From Rhodobacteraceae bacterium UBA6236 (lineage in GTDB: Bacteria > Pseudomonadota > Alphaproteobacteria > Rhodobacterales > Rhodobacteraceae), in contig DJWG01000113.1 of the NCBI GenBank assembly GCA_002440945.1, positions 1 to 34,708 of the forward strand: a DNA stretch of 34,708 bases, in the 5' to 3' direction. Of this stretch, positions 8,787-16,845 are shown piece by piece (the stretch's first letter is position 1; every line of letters begins with the position of its first letter). A program made the translations under genes and the position numbers. A model generated the notes under the pieces. It made no database searches and was not told the origin of the DNA. It worked only from the letters and a program-made list of their open reading frames with translations.

Positions 8787-9902
8787 ATGATCTCAGTCGC
8801 CGAACCCATTCTGGGGCCGCAAGAACAGTCCGCCATCGCCGGCGTGCTTGGCGGCGGTTGGATCACGCAAGGGAAGGGGGTGCGTGACTTCGAGCTTGCT
8901 TTCGCCAAGAGGCACGGCGCGGCGGATGCGGTCGCCGTAAACTCCTGCACCGCCGCGCTTCACCTTGTGTTCGCAGCCCTTGATATCGGACCCGGCGATG
9001 AGGTCATCGCGCCGTCGCTGACCTTTGTCGCCACCGTGAATGCGATCCTCTACACCGGCGCGCAGCCGGTTCTTGTGGACATCGAGGCGCTGGATGCACC
9101 GGTGATCTCGATTGCGGCCGCCAAGGCCTCGATCACGCCCCGGACACGCGCCATCGTGCTGATGCATTTCGCCGGCCACCTGACCGACCCCGAGCCTTGG
9201 CGCGAACTGGCTGCCCGTCACGGCCTTTGGCTTGTCGAGGACAGCGCCCATGCCGTGGGCCTGCCGGGGGTCGGCCAATATGGCGATGCGGCGGCGTTCA
9301 GTTTCTATGGAAACAAGAACATGACCACCGCGGAAGGCGGCATGGTGCTGATGCGTGATCCGGCGCGGCTGGAACGGGCGAGAAGGATGCGCGGTCATGG
9401 CATGACCAGTTCCGCGCATGACCGCCTGATCGCTCGGTCATCGCATTACGACGTGATCGAACTTGGTTACAACTACCGGCTGGACGATCTGCGCGCCTCG
9501 CTTGGCCTTGTTCAACTGGGCCGCCTCGACGGCTTCAACCGCACCAGGGCAGCGCTGGTTGCAGGGTATCATGAACGCCTGGACCGGCTGCGCAACAGCT
9601 ATCCCGATATCGTCGTGCCAAAGCCCCGCAGCGGCCAGTCGGCCCATCACATCATGCCGATCTTGGTCCCAGAGCTAAAGGATCGCGATGCAGTCGCGGA
9701 CGCCATGCGCACCGCCGGAGTGCAAACGACGATCCATTATCCCCCGGTCCATCAACTTACCTATTACCGCAGCCGGATGCCGGGGTTGGAACTGCCCGTG
9801 ACCGAAACTTTCCATCGCCGCGCTCTGACCCTGCCGCTGCATCCCCGCATGACCGAAACCGATCTCGACAACGTCGTCGCCGCGCTGGTGGCGGCTCTTT
9901 GA
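8787..9902 (+). CDS. DegT/DnrJ/EryC1-type sugar aminotransferase
   Basis: This 371-residue PLP enzyme should add an amino group to an NDP-4-keto-6-deoxy sugar, using glutamate as donor. Family marks are GGWITQGKGV at the N-terminus, NSCTAALHL (phosphate cup), VEDSAHAVG with the cofactor-pairing D152, and FSFYGNKNMTTAEGG with the Schiff-base lysine K177. The C-terminal half has YNYRLDDLRASLG, typical of the group. ATG 8787 follows GGGAG at nine bases and gives a standard N-terminus; an earlier TTG (8766) would add seven unlikely residues. It lies in the same operon as the 4,6-dehydratase at 10701, which would make its keto-sugar substrate. Resemblance to LegC/PseC-type C4 aminotransferases is by motif and context. 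Confidence 0.9.
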   Translation: MISVAEPILGPQEQSAIAGVLGGGWITQGKGVRDFELAFAKRHGAADAVAVNSCTAALHLVFAALDIGPGDEVIAPSLTFVATVNAILYTGAQPVLVDIEALDAPVISIAAAKASITPRTRAIVLMHFAGHLTDPEPWRELAARHGLWLVEDSAHAVGLPGVGQYGDAAAFSFYGNKNMTTAEGGMVLMRDPARLERARRMRGHGMTSSAHDRLIARSSHYDVIELGYNYRLDDLRASLGLVQLGRLDGFNRTRAALVAGYHERLDRLRNSYPDIVVPKPRSGQSAHHIMPILVPELKDRDAVADAMRTAGVQTTIHYPPVHQLTYYRSRMPGLELPVTETFHRRALTLPLHPRMTETDLDNVVAALVAAL

Positions 9903-9933
9903 CCCCTGTGTTCCGACCACATCGAGGCACGAC

Positions 9934-10704
9934 ATGGCTTACACCAGATCCTCCTGCGCCGACGACCATCCGCCACTGATCCGGGCCTTCGATATTGCGG
10001 TGTCGCTGACCGTGCTTGTCTTGATCTTGCCGGTTATGGTCCTGATCGCCTTTGCCATAGCAATCGAAAGCGGTTTCCCGATATTTTACATCCAGAAGCG
10101 CCTGGGCATGGCTGGCACGCTGTTCGGTATGTACAAGTTCCGCAAATTCGGCCCTGCGGAAGGTGAAACTGGTTCACCACTGACGCTTGAACACGACAGC
10201 AGGCTCACCCGCGTCGGCGCCTTCCTGGCCCGCACCAAACTGGATGAGCTTCCACAGATATTCAATGTGCTGCGCGGCGAAATGGCGATCGTGGGGCCAC
10301 GACCCGAGAGCCTTTCGTTCGCCAAGTGCTTCACGCCGCATTTTCGCGCCCTATTGCGGTATCGCCCCGGAATTGTAGGGCCAAGCCAAGTGTTTTTCCG
10401 TAGCGAATGCCGCTTTTATCCACTGGGGGAGGACGCTGCCGCGTTCTACTGCCGGGTGTTGTTCCCGGCAAAAGCCACCATCGACCTCAATTATTATCCC
10501 CGTCGCACATTGCTGCAGGACTTGGGATGGATGCTTCGCGCGCTTGCTGTCGTCTGCCTGCCGGGCGCCGTGGGCGGCGCGAAGACGCAGATTGACCTGT
10601 CCCTTGTCGCATCTGCCGGGGGACCGGCGCGGATCGCGGATTCGGCTGGCGGTCCGCTCAGCCTCGACCTCGGATCTGTATCTGGGAAAGGATCGGCGCG
10701 ATGA
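9934..10704 (+). CDS. Initiating polyprenyl-phosphate sugar-1-phosphate transferase
   Basis: This 256-residue membrane-associated enzyme moves a sugar 1-phosphate from a nucleotide sugar to undecaprenyl phosphate, starting each repeat unit. One hydrophobic segment (about 15-38) precedes the catalytic core. The core shows FYIQKRLGMAG, MYKFRKFG, then TKLDELPQIFNVLRGEMAI followed by VGPRPE, the classic PglC/WbaP/ExoY signature. Having a single hydrophobic segment, it resembles the short PglC-like enzymes rather than the five-helix WbaP type. Its stop overlaps the start of the 4,6-dehydratase gene (ATGA), linking donor synthesis and loading. The residues after about 205 form a low-complexity tail of unclear use. 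Confidence 0.92.
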   Translation: MAYTRSSCADDHPPLIRAFDIAVSLTVLVLILPVMVLIAFAIAIESGFPIFYIQKRLGMAGTLFGMYKFRKFGPAEGETGSPLTLEHDSRLTRVGAFLARTKLDELPQIFNVLRGEMAIVGPRPESLSFAKCFTPHFRALLRYRPGIVGPSQVFFRSECRFYPLGEDAAAFYCRVLFPAKATIDLNYYPRRTLLQDLGWMLRALAVVCLPGAVGGAKTQIDLSLVASAGGPARIADSAGGPLSLDLGSVSGKGSAR

Positions 10705-11735
10705 CCTTCGGATCCAGCTTCTTCGCCGACCACTATGAAGGGCGGAATGTTCTTGTCACCGGTGCCGACGGCTTCATCGGGTCACATCTGGTCGAGGCGC
10801 TGGTACAGTGCAGGGCGCATGTCACGGGCCTCTGCATGTATAATTCCTTCGACACGCAGGGATGGCTCGATGATCTCGCCCCTTCCGCGCGGGAGTTTCT
10901 CAACATCGTCCGGGGTGATGTCCGGGATCCCGGCTTCATGCGGGGCATCATCCGCAACCAGGACACTGTCTTTCACCTGGCCGCGCTGATCGCCATTCCC
11001 CATTCCTATGTCGCAGCCCAGTCCTATGTCGAAACGAATGTGTTAGGCACGCTCAATGTCCTGGAAGCGGCCCGGGATAACAATATCCGGCGCATGGTTC
11101 ATACCTCGACCAGTGAGGTCTACGGCACGGCCCTGACAGTGCCGATAGCGGAACCGCATCCGTTGCAGGGACAGTCGCCTTATTCTGCCACCAAGATCGG
11201 CGCCGACATGCTGGCGGAATCCTTTGCGCGATCCCATGATCTGCCGGTGGTGACGCTAAGGCCCTTCAACACCTTCGGCCCGCGTCAAAGCGAACGCGCA
11301 GTGATCCCGACGGTCCTGCGCCAGGCGCTTGATCCTAAGGCGACCGCGATCCGGGTGGGCGACCTGACAACGATCCGCGACTTCACGTTCGTCGAGGACA
11401 CGGCTACCGCCTTCCTTGCCCTCGGCGCCGCCCAGAAACCCGACTTCGGCCGCGCCTACAACGCCGGCACCGGACATTCCGTCACCATCGGTGAAATAGT
11501 CAGGTTGATCTGCGACCTCACGCACTGCGCGAAGCCCGTCGAACATGAAACCCACCGCATGCGCCCCGCGAAGTCTGAGGTGCGCGAGCTTCTGGCCGAT
11601 GCCCGCCTCTTGACCCGGACCACCGGTTGGGCGCCGCAGTTCAGTCTTGAAGATGGTCTTGCGAAAACCGTTGCCTGGTGGCGGCGGCGTCTTGTCGAAG
11701 GAAAAGTTCGGAGTGAAATCGCCTATGCAACCTGA
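10701..11735 (+). CDS. LegB-like NAD-dependent sugar 4,6-dehydratase
   Basis: The 344-residue enzyme of the extended SDR family should convert an NDP-hexosamine (UDP- or GDP-GlcNAc) to its 4-keto-6-deoxy form. It has the Rossmann motif VTGADGFIGSHL (GxxGxxG at 21-27), the stretch MYNSFDTQGWLDD, FHLAALIAIPHSY, and the catalytic HTSTSEVYG with E139. The YSATK pair is Y161/K165, and RPFNTFGPRQSERAVIPT follows. The YNSF..GWLD and AALIAIPHSY strings closely resemble LegB of the legionaminic acid pathway, from memory of the family. With the aminotransferase at 8787 it would yield a 4-amino-4,6-dideoxy sugar. It starts inside the stop of the sugar-1-P transferase and ends 11 bases inside the export gene. 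Confidence 0.88.
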   Translation: MTFGSSFFADHYEGRNVLVTGADGFIGSHLVEALVQCRAHVTGLCMYNSFDTQGWLDDLAPSAREFLNIVRGDVRDPGFMRGIIRNQDTVFHLAALIAIPHSYVAAQSYVETNVLGTLNVLEAARDNNIRRMVHTSTSEVYGTALTVPIAEPHPLQGQSPYSATKIGADMLAESFARSHDLPVVTLRPFNTFGPRQSERAVIPTVLRQALDPKATAIRVGDLTTIRDFTFVEDTATAFLALGAAQKPDFGRAYNAGTGHSVTIGEIVRLICDLTHCAKPVEHETHRMRPAKSEVRELLADARLLTRTTGWAPQFSLEDGLAKTVAWWRRRLVEGKVRSEIAYAT

Positions 11736-13059
11736 TCGCGCATTTCTCGTGTCTTCGCGCCGGTTCGGTGGACTGGCTGTTTTCGTTTGCGCATTTCTCA
11801 CGCCGGGTCTTGGCAGTGCGGAATCGCAGGCCGTGACCCCGGTCCCGGCAGGACAGATCGGCTTGCCGGCACAGCCAGAGTATCGGCTGCACCCCGGTGA
11901 CGTAATAGCGGTGACGGTGGCCGGCTTTCCCGACCTGTCCCTTCAGGCCGAGGTGCAGATCGACGGAAATCTGAGCCTGCCGCGCGTGGGCGAGGTCGCA
12001 AGTGCCGGACGCACAATCGCCGAAGTCCGCAGCGAAATCCGGCGCGCATTGTCGAGTCGCATCCTGGCCACGGTCCTGTCCGATGGCAGCGAAACGGTTC
12101 GTGCGGTTGATCCCGACCAGATCGCCGTCGCGGTCACCAGCTACCGCCCGGTTTATGTCGCAGGCGATGTGGCCAGGCCCGGAGAGTTGACTTTCCGCCC
12201 CGGGATGACGGTGCGGCAGGCCATTGCCGGTGCCGGAGGGGCCGCACTTGCTCCGATGGCGCCGATGCAGGATCCCGCGGTCTTGCGAACCGACTACATC
12301 GAGGCCTGGTATGTGCTGGCCGATGCGGAGGTCCGGGTCTGGAGCCTCCAGTCAGACGATCAGGAACGTGCGGATTTCAACAGATCCGTGCTTCCGTGTG
12401 GACCCGCCGACCCTGGGGTGCTGGACCGCCTTCTGGAAGCGGAAGCCGAGGTCAGGGCGCTGCGCCTGCAAGGCCGGAGCGCTGAACGAACCTTCCTTGA
12501 CCGGTCGATAGCCCAGATCGACGAAAGGACAAAGGTGCTGTCCCAGCAACTCGACGTCCAGCGGCAGGCGGAAGAGGAAGACAATGTTGCACTGGCTGTC
12601 GCGAACGACGGAAGCAAGAAGGGCCTCTACACTGCCGCCCGGCTTTCTGACATCCGCAATGCGGCCCTGCTGTCGGCGACGCGACGTTTGCAGACCGAGG
12701 CCGAACTGATGCGCCTCAGGCAGCAGCGGCTCGAGTTCGGCCATGACCGGGACCGGCTGGAAGATCAGGCGCGGCTTGAACGGCTGTCAGCGCTGGAAGA
12801 GGCGCAGCTGAAGCTCGCACAACAGCGGGCGCGGCTGGCCGCCGCCGCGGCCCGTGTTCAGGCCGCGGGGCTTGCGCCGTCGATGGGCATACCAGAGGGG
12901 GTGACCCGGATCGCGATCACCCGGGACGGTATCGGTACGACCCAATCTGCACCGGACGCCCAGCTGTTGCCCGGTGATGTTCTCGACGTGACCTTCGCGG
13001 CCGCACTGGCCCGGCCCGGCCCGCAAGGCGCGACGGTCGGCTGCCCCGGCGGAACCTGA
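11725..13059 (+). CDS. ExoF/Wza-type polysaccharide export protein (OPX) with coiled coil
   Basis: The 444-residue envelope protein is for polysaccharide export. A signal peptide spans about 1-31 with a likely cleavage after GLGSA; no lipobox cysteine follows, so unlike Wza it is not a lipoprotein. The Poly_export domain begins at YRLHPGDVIAVTVAG (about 53-67) and runs to about 135. An SLBB-like domain starts at RPVYVAGDVARPGELTF (about 141-157). The rest (about 230-395) is a long charged coiled coil rich in R, E, Q and L. A short terminal LLPGDVLDV motif follows. This architecture is that of rhizobial ExoF. The start is ATG 11725, overlapping the preceding stop in ATGCAACCTGA; the frame is open upstream but would lack a signal peptide. 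Confidence 0.86.
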   Translation: MQPDRAFLVSSRRFGGLAVFVCAFLTPGLGSAESQAVTPVPAGQIGLPAQPEYRLHPGDVIAVTVAGFPDLSLQAEVQIDGNLSLPRVGEVASAGRTIAEVRSEIRRALSSRILATVLSDGSETVRAVDPDQIAVAVTSYRPVYVAGDVARPGELTFRPGMTVRQAIAGAGGAALAPMAPMQDPAVLRTDYIEAWYVLADAEVRVWSLQSDDQERADFNRSVLPCGPADPGVLDRLLEAEAEVRALRLQGRSAERTFLDRSIAQIDERTKVLSQQLDVQRQAEEEDNVALAVANDGSKKGLYTAARLSDIRNAALLSATRRLQTEAELMRLRQQRLEFGHDRDRLEDQARLERLSALEEAQLKLAQQRARLAAAAARVQAAGLAPSMGIPEGVTRIAITRDGIGTTQSAPDAQLLPGDVLDVTFAAALARPGPQGATVGCPGGT

Positions 13060-13083
13060 CTGGACGCCAGAGAGGAGGATCGG

Positions 13084-13908
13084 TTGGACCACGGAAGGGC
13101 AAGACTGACCGGAGCCACGTCCCCGAACGGGACCGGGCCTCTTGTCGTCGAACTCTATGGTCCATCCGCCTCTGGGAAGACGACGCTGGCGAAGACCCTG
13201 GTCGCGGACTTGGGGCGTCAGGGCTGGAACGTCCGGCTGATCTCCAGCGCGCGGCCCGCCGAAAAAAACGAGGGCCGTCAGCGTCGTGCGTCACTGCGTC
13301 GGCTCTCGAAGCTTTTCGGTCTTGCGGCGGCGCTGACCAAGGGGGGTGACGAAGGCCCGGGCGGTGAACTTTTGTCCCTCCTCCCGCCGTCCGGCGTAAT
13401 CTACGGTCTGCGGTTCCGCCGCTACATGATCGGCCTTGGGCGGGCGATGAGGCTGGGCAGCGATGTCATCCTTCTGGATCAGGGCTATCTTTCAGCGGTC
13501 GGCACGCTTTGGGCTCTTCATCCCCGCAAATCAACCGGCGGCATCGGCCGCGCGCTGGATCTTGTGCCGCGTCCCGACGTGGCGCTGCGGCTGGGCGCGC
13601 CGCGCGCAGTCCTCTGCCAGCGGCTTCAGGCGCGGCTGAATGCGCAAGGCTGGCTGGAGCGGCGGATGGAGTTGGACATCAATACCACCCTCAACCAGAT
13701 TGCCGCCTTCGACGAGATCGATGCGGAGCTTGAACGGCGGGGGATACCGATCTTGCGGGCCGAGAGCCAAGACCCGGTTTCCGCGGCGGTGTCCAAGGCG
13801 CTGAGTGCCGCGCACGCCAGTCGCGGGGCAGGACGGAGCGGCGAGGCTTCTGCCGGAGCAGGCGGCTTTCCGAGCGCAGATCCGGTGGTGACGGGGGTGG
13901 TCGAATGA
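13084..13908 (+). CDS. P-loop kinase-like protein coupled to the flippase
   Basis: The 274-residue soluble protein has a clear Walker A, GPSASGKTT (26-34), a Walker B-like VILLDQGYLSAV (about 128-139) and a basic lid-like region (RLQARLNAQGWLERR). This is the pattern of thymidylate/adenylylsulfate kinase-type NMP kinases, so it probably phosphorylates a small molecule or a glycan intermediate; the substrate is unknown. It begins with TTG, supported by AGGAGG five bases upstream; no ATG is better placed. The last about 30 residues are glycine/alanine/serine-rich and disordered. Its stop overlaps the flippase start (ATGA), and a second P-loop protein lies just after the flippase. I do not recognise a named gene; homologues sit in EPS loci as uncharacterised kinases. 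Confidence 0.72.
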   Translation: MDHGRARLTGATSPNGTGPLVVELYGPSASGKTTLAKTLVADLGRQGWNVRLISSARPAEKNEGRQRRASLRRLSKLFGLAAALTKGGDEGPGGELLSLLPPSGVIYGLRFRRYMIGLGRAMRLGSDVILLDQGYLSAVGTLWALHPRKSTGGIGRALDLVPRPDVALRLGAPRAVLCQRLQARLNAQGWLERRMELDINTTLNQIAAFDEIDAELERRGIPILRAESQDPVSAAVSKALSAAHASRGAGRSGEASAGAGGFPSADPVVTGVVE

Positions 13909-15260
13909 TTGCGTTGTCACGGTTCGGAACCCCAACCGGCAAGGACGCGGGCCGCAGCGGCCAAACTGGCCTGCGCGGCGCCAGTATCGGCGCCCTTGGG
14001 GTGCTTCTGGGGTCGGCGGCGATCAGCTATCTTGGGCAGCTGGGCACGGTCCGTCTGGTCGGGGTCGAAAGCTTTGGGATCTACATCTATGCCTTGGCCT
14101 GGCTCACTCTGCTGGCGCAATTTGCCACGCTCGGATCGAATGTTTCGTTGCTGAGGCTCGCTTCGGGATACCAAGGGCAGGGGGCATGGCCGTTGATGGC
14201 AGGCGTTCTGCGGGTGGCTTTCGGCGCCACGGCAGCATCGGGCCTTCTGCTTGCGGCGTTGGTCATGTGGGGACTTCGGCGCTGGGGGCCCGGGGGGGAT
14301 CTGGGGCTGACCCTGATGATCGGGGCGGCCGCGATTCCGCTTCTGTCGCTGCAACTGGTCGCGGCTTCTGCGGTGCGCGTCTTTGGGGCGGTGGTGCAGG
14401 CCCTGGTGCCGGAACGCCTGGTGCGCGACAGCCTTGCGCTTGTGGTGCTTGGTTTCCTTTATCTGTCCGGCCTTGCCGCCCCCGGCGCCCCGGCCGCGAT
14501 GGCGGGTATGATGGTCAGCGCTGCCGTCATCTTCGCGATGAGCGCGGTCCTCGCCGCCCGGTTCTGGCCGGTCGAGGCGCGGGGCCTGCCCTGGACCCAC
14601 GACCTGCGCCGGTGGCTTCGCCCCACGCTTCCGCTGACGGTCATCATGGTTGCGGACGTGGTGATGGCACGGTTCGGCATTGTGGTTCTGGGCCTGTTTG
14701 GACGCACCGCCGAGGCCGGGCTTTTCGGGGTCTGCCTCGGCCTTTCGCTTTTGGCCGCCTTGCCGCGCATGGCCGTCGCCGCCGCCTTTGCCCCGAATGT
14801 GGCGAGCCTTCATGCCAAGGGCGATAGCCCTGGCCTTCAGTTGCTGGTTCGGCGCGGCGCCTGGCTGTCCTGTCTGGGAAGCCTGGGGATAGCCCTGCCG
14901 ATGGTGCTGGCGGCGCCCTTGCTGCTGTCGCTGTTCAGCGCGTCCTTTGCGGCCGCGTCACCGATCGTGGCGGTGCTCGTTCTGGGCCAGGTCGTCGCCG
15001 GTGCTGCCGGGCCGCAGCAGCACCTGATGACGATGACCGGCCACGAAGCGACCGGGGCGCGGATGCATCTGGGATCGGCGCTTTTCGGCACGGCGCTGGC
15101 TTTGGCGCTTGTTCCGGCGTTCGGGGTTTTGGGCGCTGCCGTCGCGACCACCGCCGCCATGAGTGTCTGGAACATCGCCATGGCCGTTTTCGCTTTCAGG
15201 CAGCTGGGTCTGCGCCCCGGCCTGCTGACCTTTGTCCGACCCGCCCCCACGGCCGCATAA
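13905..15260 (+). CDS. Wzx-type lipid-linked oligosaccharide flippase
   Basis: The 451-residue integral membrane protein of the MOP (MATE/Wzx) superfamily should move undecaprenyl-diphosphate-linked repeat units to the periplasmic face. It has about twelve to fourteen hydrophobic helices from residue 25 onward. The family-typical N-terminal LGQLGTVRLVGVESFGIY and a conserved mid-region RRWLRPTLPLTVIMVADVVM mark the polysaccharide synthesis subgroup. Its start overlaps the kinase stop, and a nine-base gap separates it from the next gene. No other flippase is present in the window, so this is the presumed partner of the Wzy polymerase at 6412. Confidence 0.88.
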   Translation: MIALSRFGTPTGKDAGRSGQTGLRGASIGALGVLLGSAAISYLGQLGTVRLVGVESFGIYIYALAWLTLLAQFATLGSNVSLLRLASGYQGQGAWPLMAGVLRVAFGATAASGLLLAALVMWGLRRWGPGGDLGLTLMIGAAAIPLLSLQLVAASAVRVFGAVVQALVPERLVRDSLALVVLGFLYLSGLAAPGAPAAMAGMMVSAAVIFAMSAVLAARFWPVEARGLPWTHDLRRWLRPTLPLTVIMVADVVMARFGIVVLGLFGRTAEAGLFGVCLGLSLLAALPRMAVAAAFAPNVASLHAKGDSPGLQLLVRRGAWLSCLGSLGIALPMVLAAPLLLSLFSASFAAASPIVAVLVLGQVVAGAAGPQQHLMTMTGHEATGARMHLGSALFGTALALALVPAFGVLGAAVATTAAMSVWNIAMAVFAFRQLGLRPGLLTFVRPAPTAA

Positions 15261-15269
15261 GGAGCAGTC

Positions 15270-16805
15270 ATGCCAAAGTCCGTTGCAGATGCCGCCGCCC
15301 TTCCTGCCGCAGCCGATGTCCAGGCCCTTCCGGTCAGCGTGGCGGGGCCGTTTCGCCGTCTGCTGGCGGCGCTGGAGGCAGCCGGGCTGCGCTACTGCCA
15401 CTGGAAAAGCAACCTGCGCCTTCTGGACAGCCTGACGGGCGAGGATGACCTGGATCTTCTGGTCCACCGCGCCGATGCGACGGCGGTGTGCGCGCTGTTG
15501 GCAAAAGCGGGATTCAAGCTGGCTCGATCCGGTGGCGGCCTGGACCATCCGGGCGTGATCCATGCATTGGCACTGGATGATCCGGATCAAAGAATCCTCC
15601 ATGCGCACCTGTATTTCCAGGTGCTGACCGGCGACAGCCTGGTAAAATCATACCACCTGCCGCTAGAGAAGACCCTGCTGGACGGAGAGGCGCGTCTGCA
15701 CGGCGTCCGAGTGCCGGAACCCGAGGTCGAACTGGCGGTCTTTCTGCTGCGGATCCTTCTCAAGCACCGGGCCTTGTCCGAAGTGATGCTGGTCAACCGC
15801 GACAACGTCGGTGTCGCCGATGAACTTGCTTGGCTTTTGCAGCGTGCGGACTGGGCCGCTACGCGCGCGACGCTGGTGCAATGGATGCCCGATGCGGACC
15901 CGGCGCTTTTCGACGCGATGCAAGAAGCGGTGGCGGTGCCCGGTGCCATCTGGCGGCGCATCGCGCTCGCGCACCGGATCGTTCCGCACCTGCGCAACCT
16001 GCGCCGCATCGCGCCGGGTGCGGAAGTCTGGTCGCGCGGGAAGCGGCTTCAGGTTCTGGTTTTGGGAAAGTTCCGACGTCACAAGGACATGCAGCTTGTG
16101 ACCGGCGGCATTCTGGTGGCGATGGTAGGGCCCAAGGCGGTTGGCAAATCGACCCTGGGCGGGATGTTGGCCGCTACGTTCGGAGAACACCTGGACCTGC
16201 GCCGCGTCCATGTCGGCAAGCCCCCGGCAACCTGGCTCACCTTGGCCCCGGGGCTGATGATCCCGCTGGCGCGGAAGCTTTTGCCGGGCCAACGCTCCGG
16301 CGCCTACGAACGCACGGACGTCGACCGGTCGGCGCCGAAGCGTTATTCGCTGATCCATGTTCTGCGGATGACCATGCTGGCATATGACAGGCGCGCCCTT
16401 CTGCGCCGCTGCTGGCGCGATGCCGCCTCTGGCCGGATCGTGATGACCGATCGCTATCCCTCGCTGACGGTCGGGGCGATGGACAGCTGCCGCTTCAGCG
16501 AAGACGACATCACCAATTCCAACTCGATGCTGGCGCGCTGGCTCATGCGGCAGGAACGGGCGCTTTGCCGCAATCTTCCGCAACCGGACCTCATCCTGCG
16601 CCTGGAAGCGGACATCGGCACGACGCTGCAACGCGATGCTTTGCGCATCAAGCCCGGCGGGCCAGATGCCGAGGCGGTCCTGCGCCGCTGGACGCGCGAG
16701 ACAACGGGCGACTTCGGGAATGCGCCGGTTGTCCATATAGACACCAAGTGCGCACGCGAGGTCAGCGCGGCAGCAGCGGTCCGGGCGGTCTGGGATGCGC
16801 TGTGA
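15270..16805 (+). CDS. Nucleotidyltransferase-like / P-loop kinase fusion
   Basis: This 511-residue, apparently cytoplasmic protein joins two catalytic-looking modules. The N-terminal part has YCHWKSN (42-48) and GEDDLDLLV (57-65), the G-x-D-x-D metal motif of pol-beta-type nucleotidyltransferases of the uncharacterised NTP_transf_5 kind. HAHLYFQVLTGDSLVK (111-126) follows. The C-terminal part is thymidylate-kinase-like: Walker A GPKAVGKST (287-295), a TDRYPS motif (D394-R395-Y396, like the DR(Y/H) of dTMP kinases) and a basic lid region around 455-485. The ATG start lies nine bases after the flippase stop with GGAG in the gap. No function is established that I know of. It may modify a sugar, lipid carrier or glycan end with phosphate or nucleotide; that is inference from domains and position. 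Confidence 0.75.
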   Translation: MPKSVADAAALPAAADVQALPVSVAGPFRRLLAALEAAGLRYCHWKSNLRLLDSLTGEDDLDLLVHRADATAVCALLAKAGFKLARSGGGLDHPGVIHALALDDPDQRILHAHLYFQVLTGDSLVKSYHLPLEKTLLDGEARLHGVRVPEPEVELAVFLLRILLKHRALSEVMLVNRDNVGVADELAWLLQRADWAATRATLVQWMPDADPALFDAMQEAVAVPGAIWRRIALAHRIVPHLRNLRRIAPGAEVWSRGKRLQVLVLGKFRRHKDMQLVTGGILVAMVGPKAVGKSTLGGMLAATFGEHLDLRRVHVGKPPATWLTLAPGLMIPLARKLLPGQRSGAYERTDVDRSAPKRYSLIHVLRMTMLAYDRRALLRRCWRDAASGRIVMTDRYPSLTVGAMDSCRFSEDDITNSNSMLARWLMRQERALCRNLPQPDLILRLEADIGTTLQRDALRIKPGGPDAEAVLRRWTRETTGDFGNAPVVHIDTKCAREVSAAAAVRAVWDAL

Positions 16806-16845
16806 AGGAATGGGCCTGAACATGTAAAGACAAGGGGTGGGTGTC

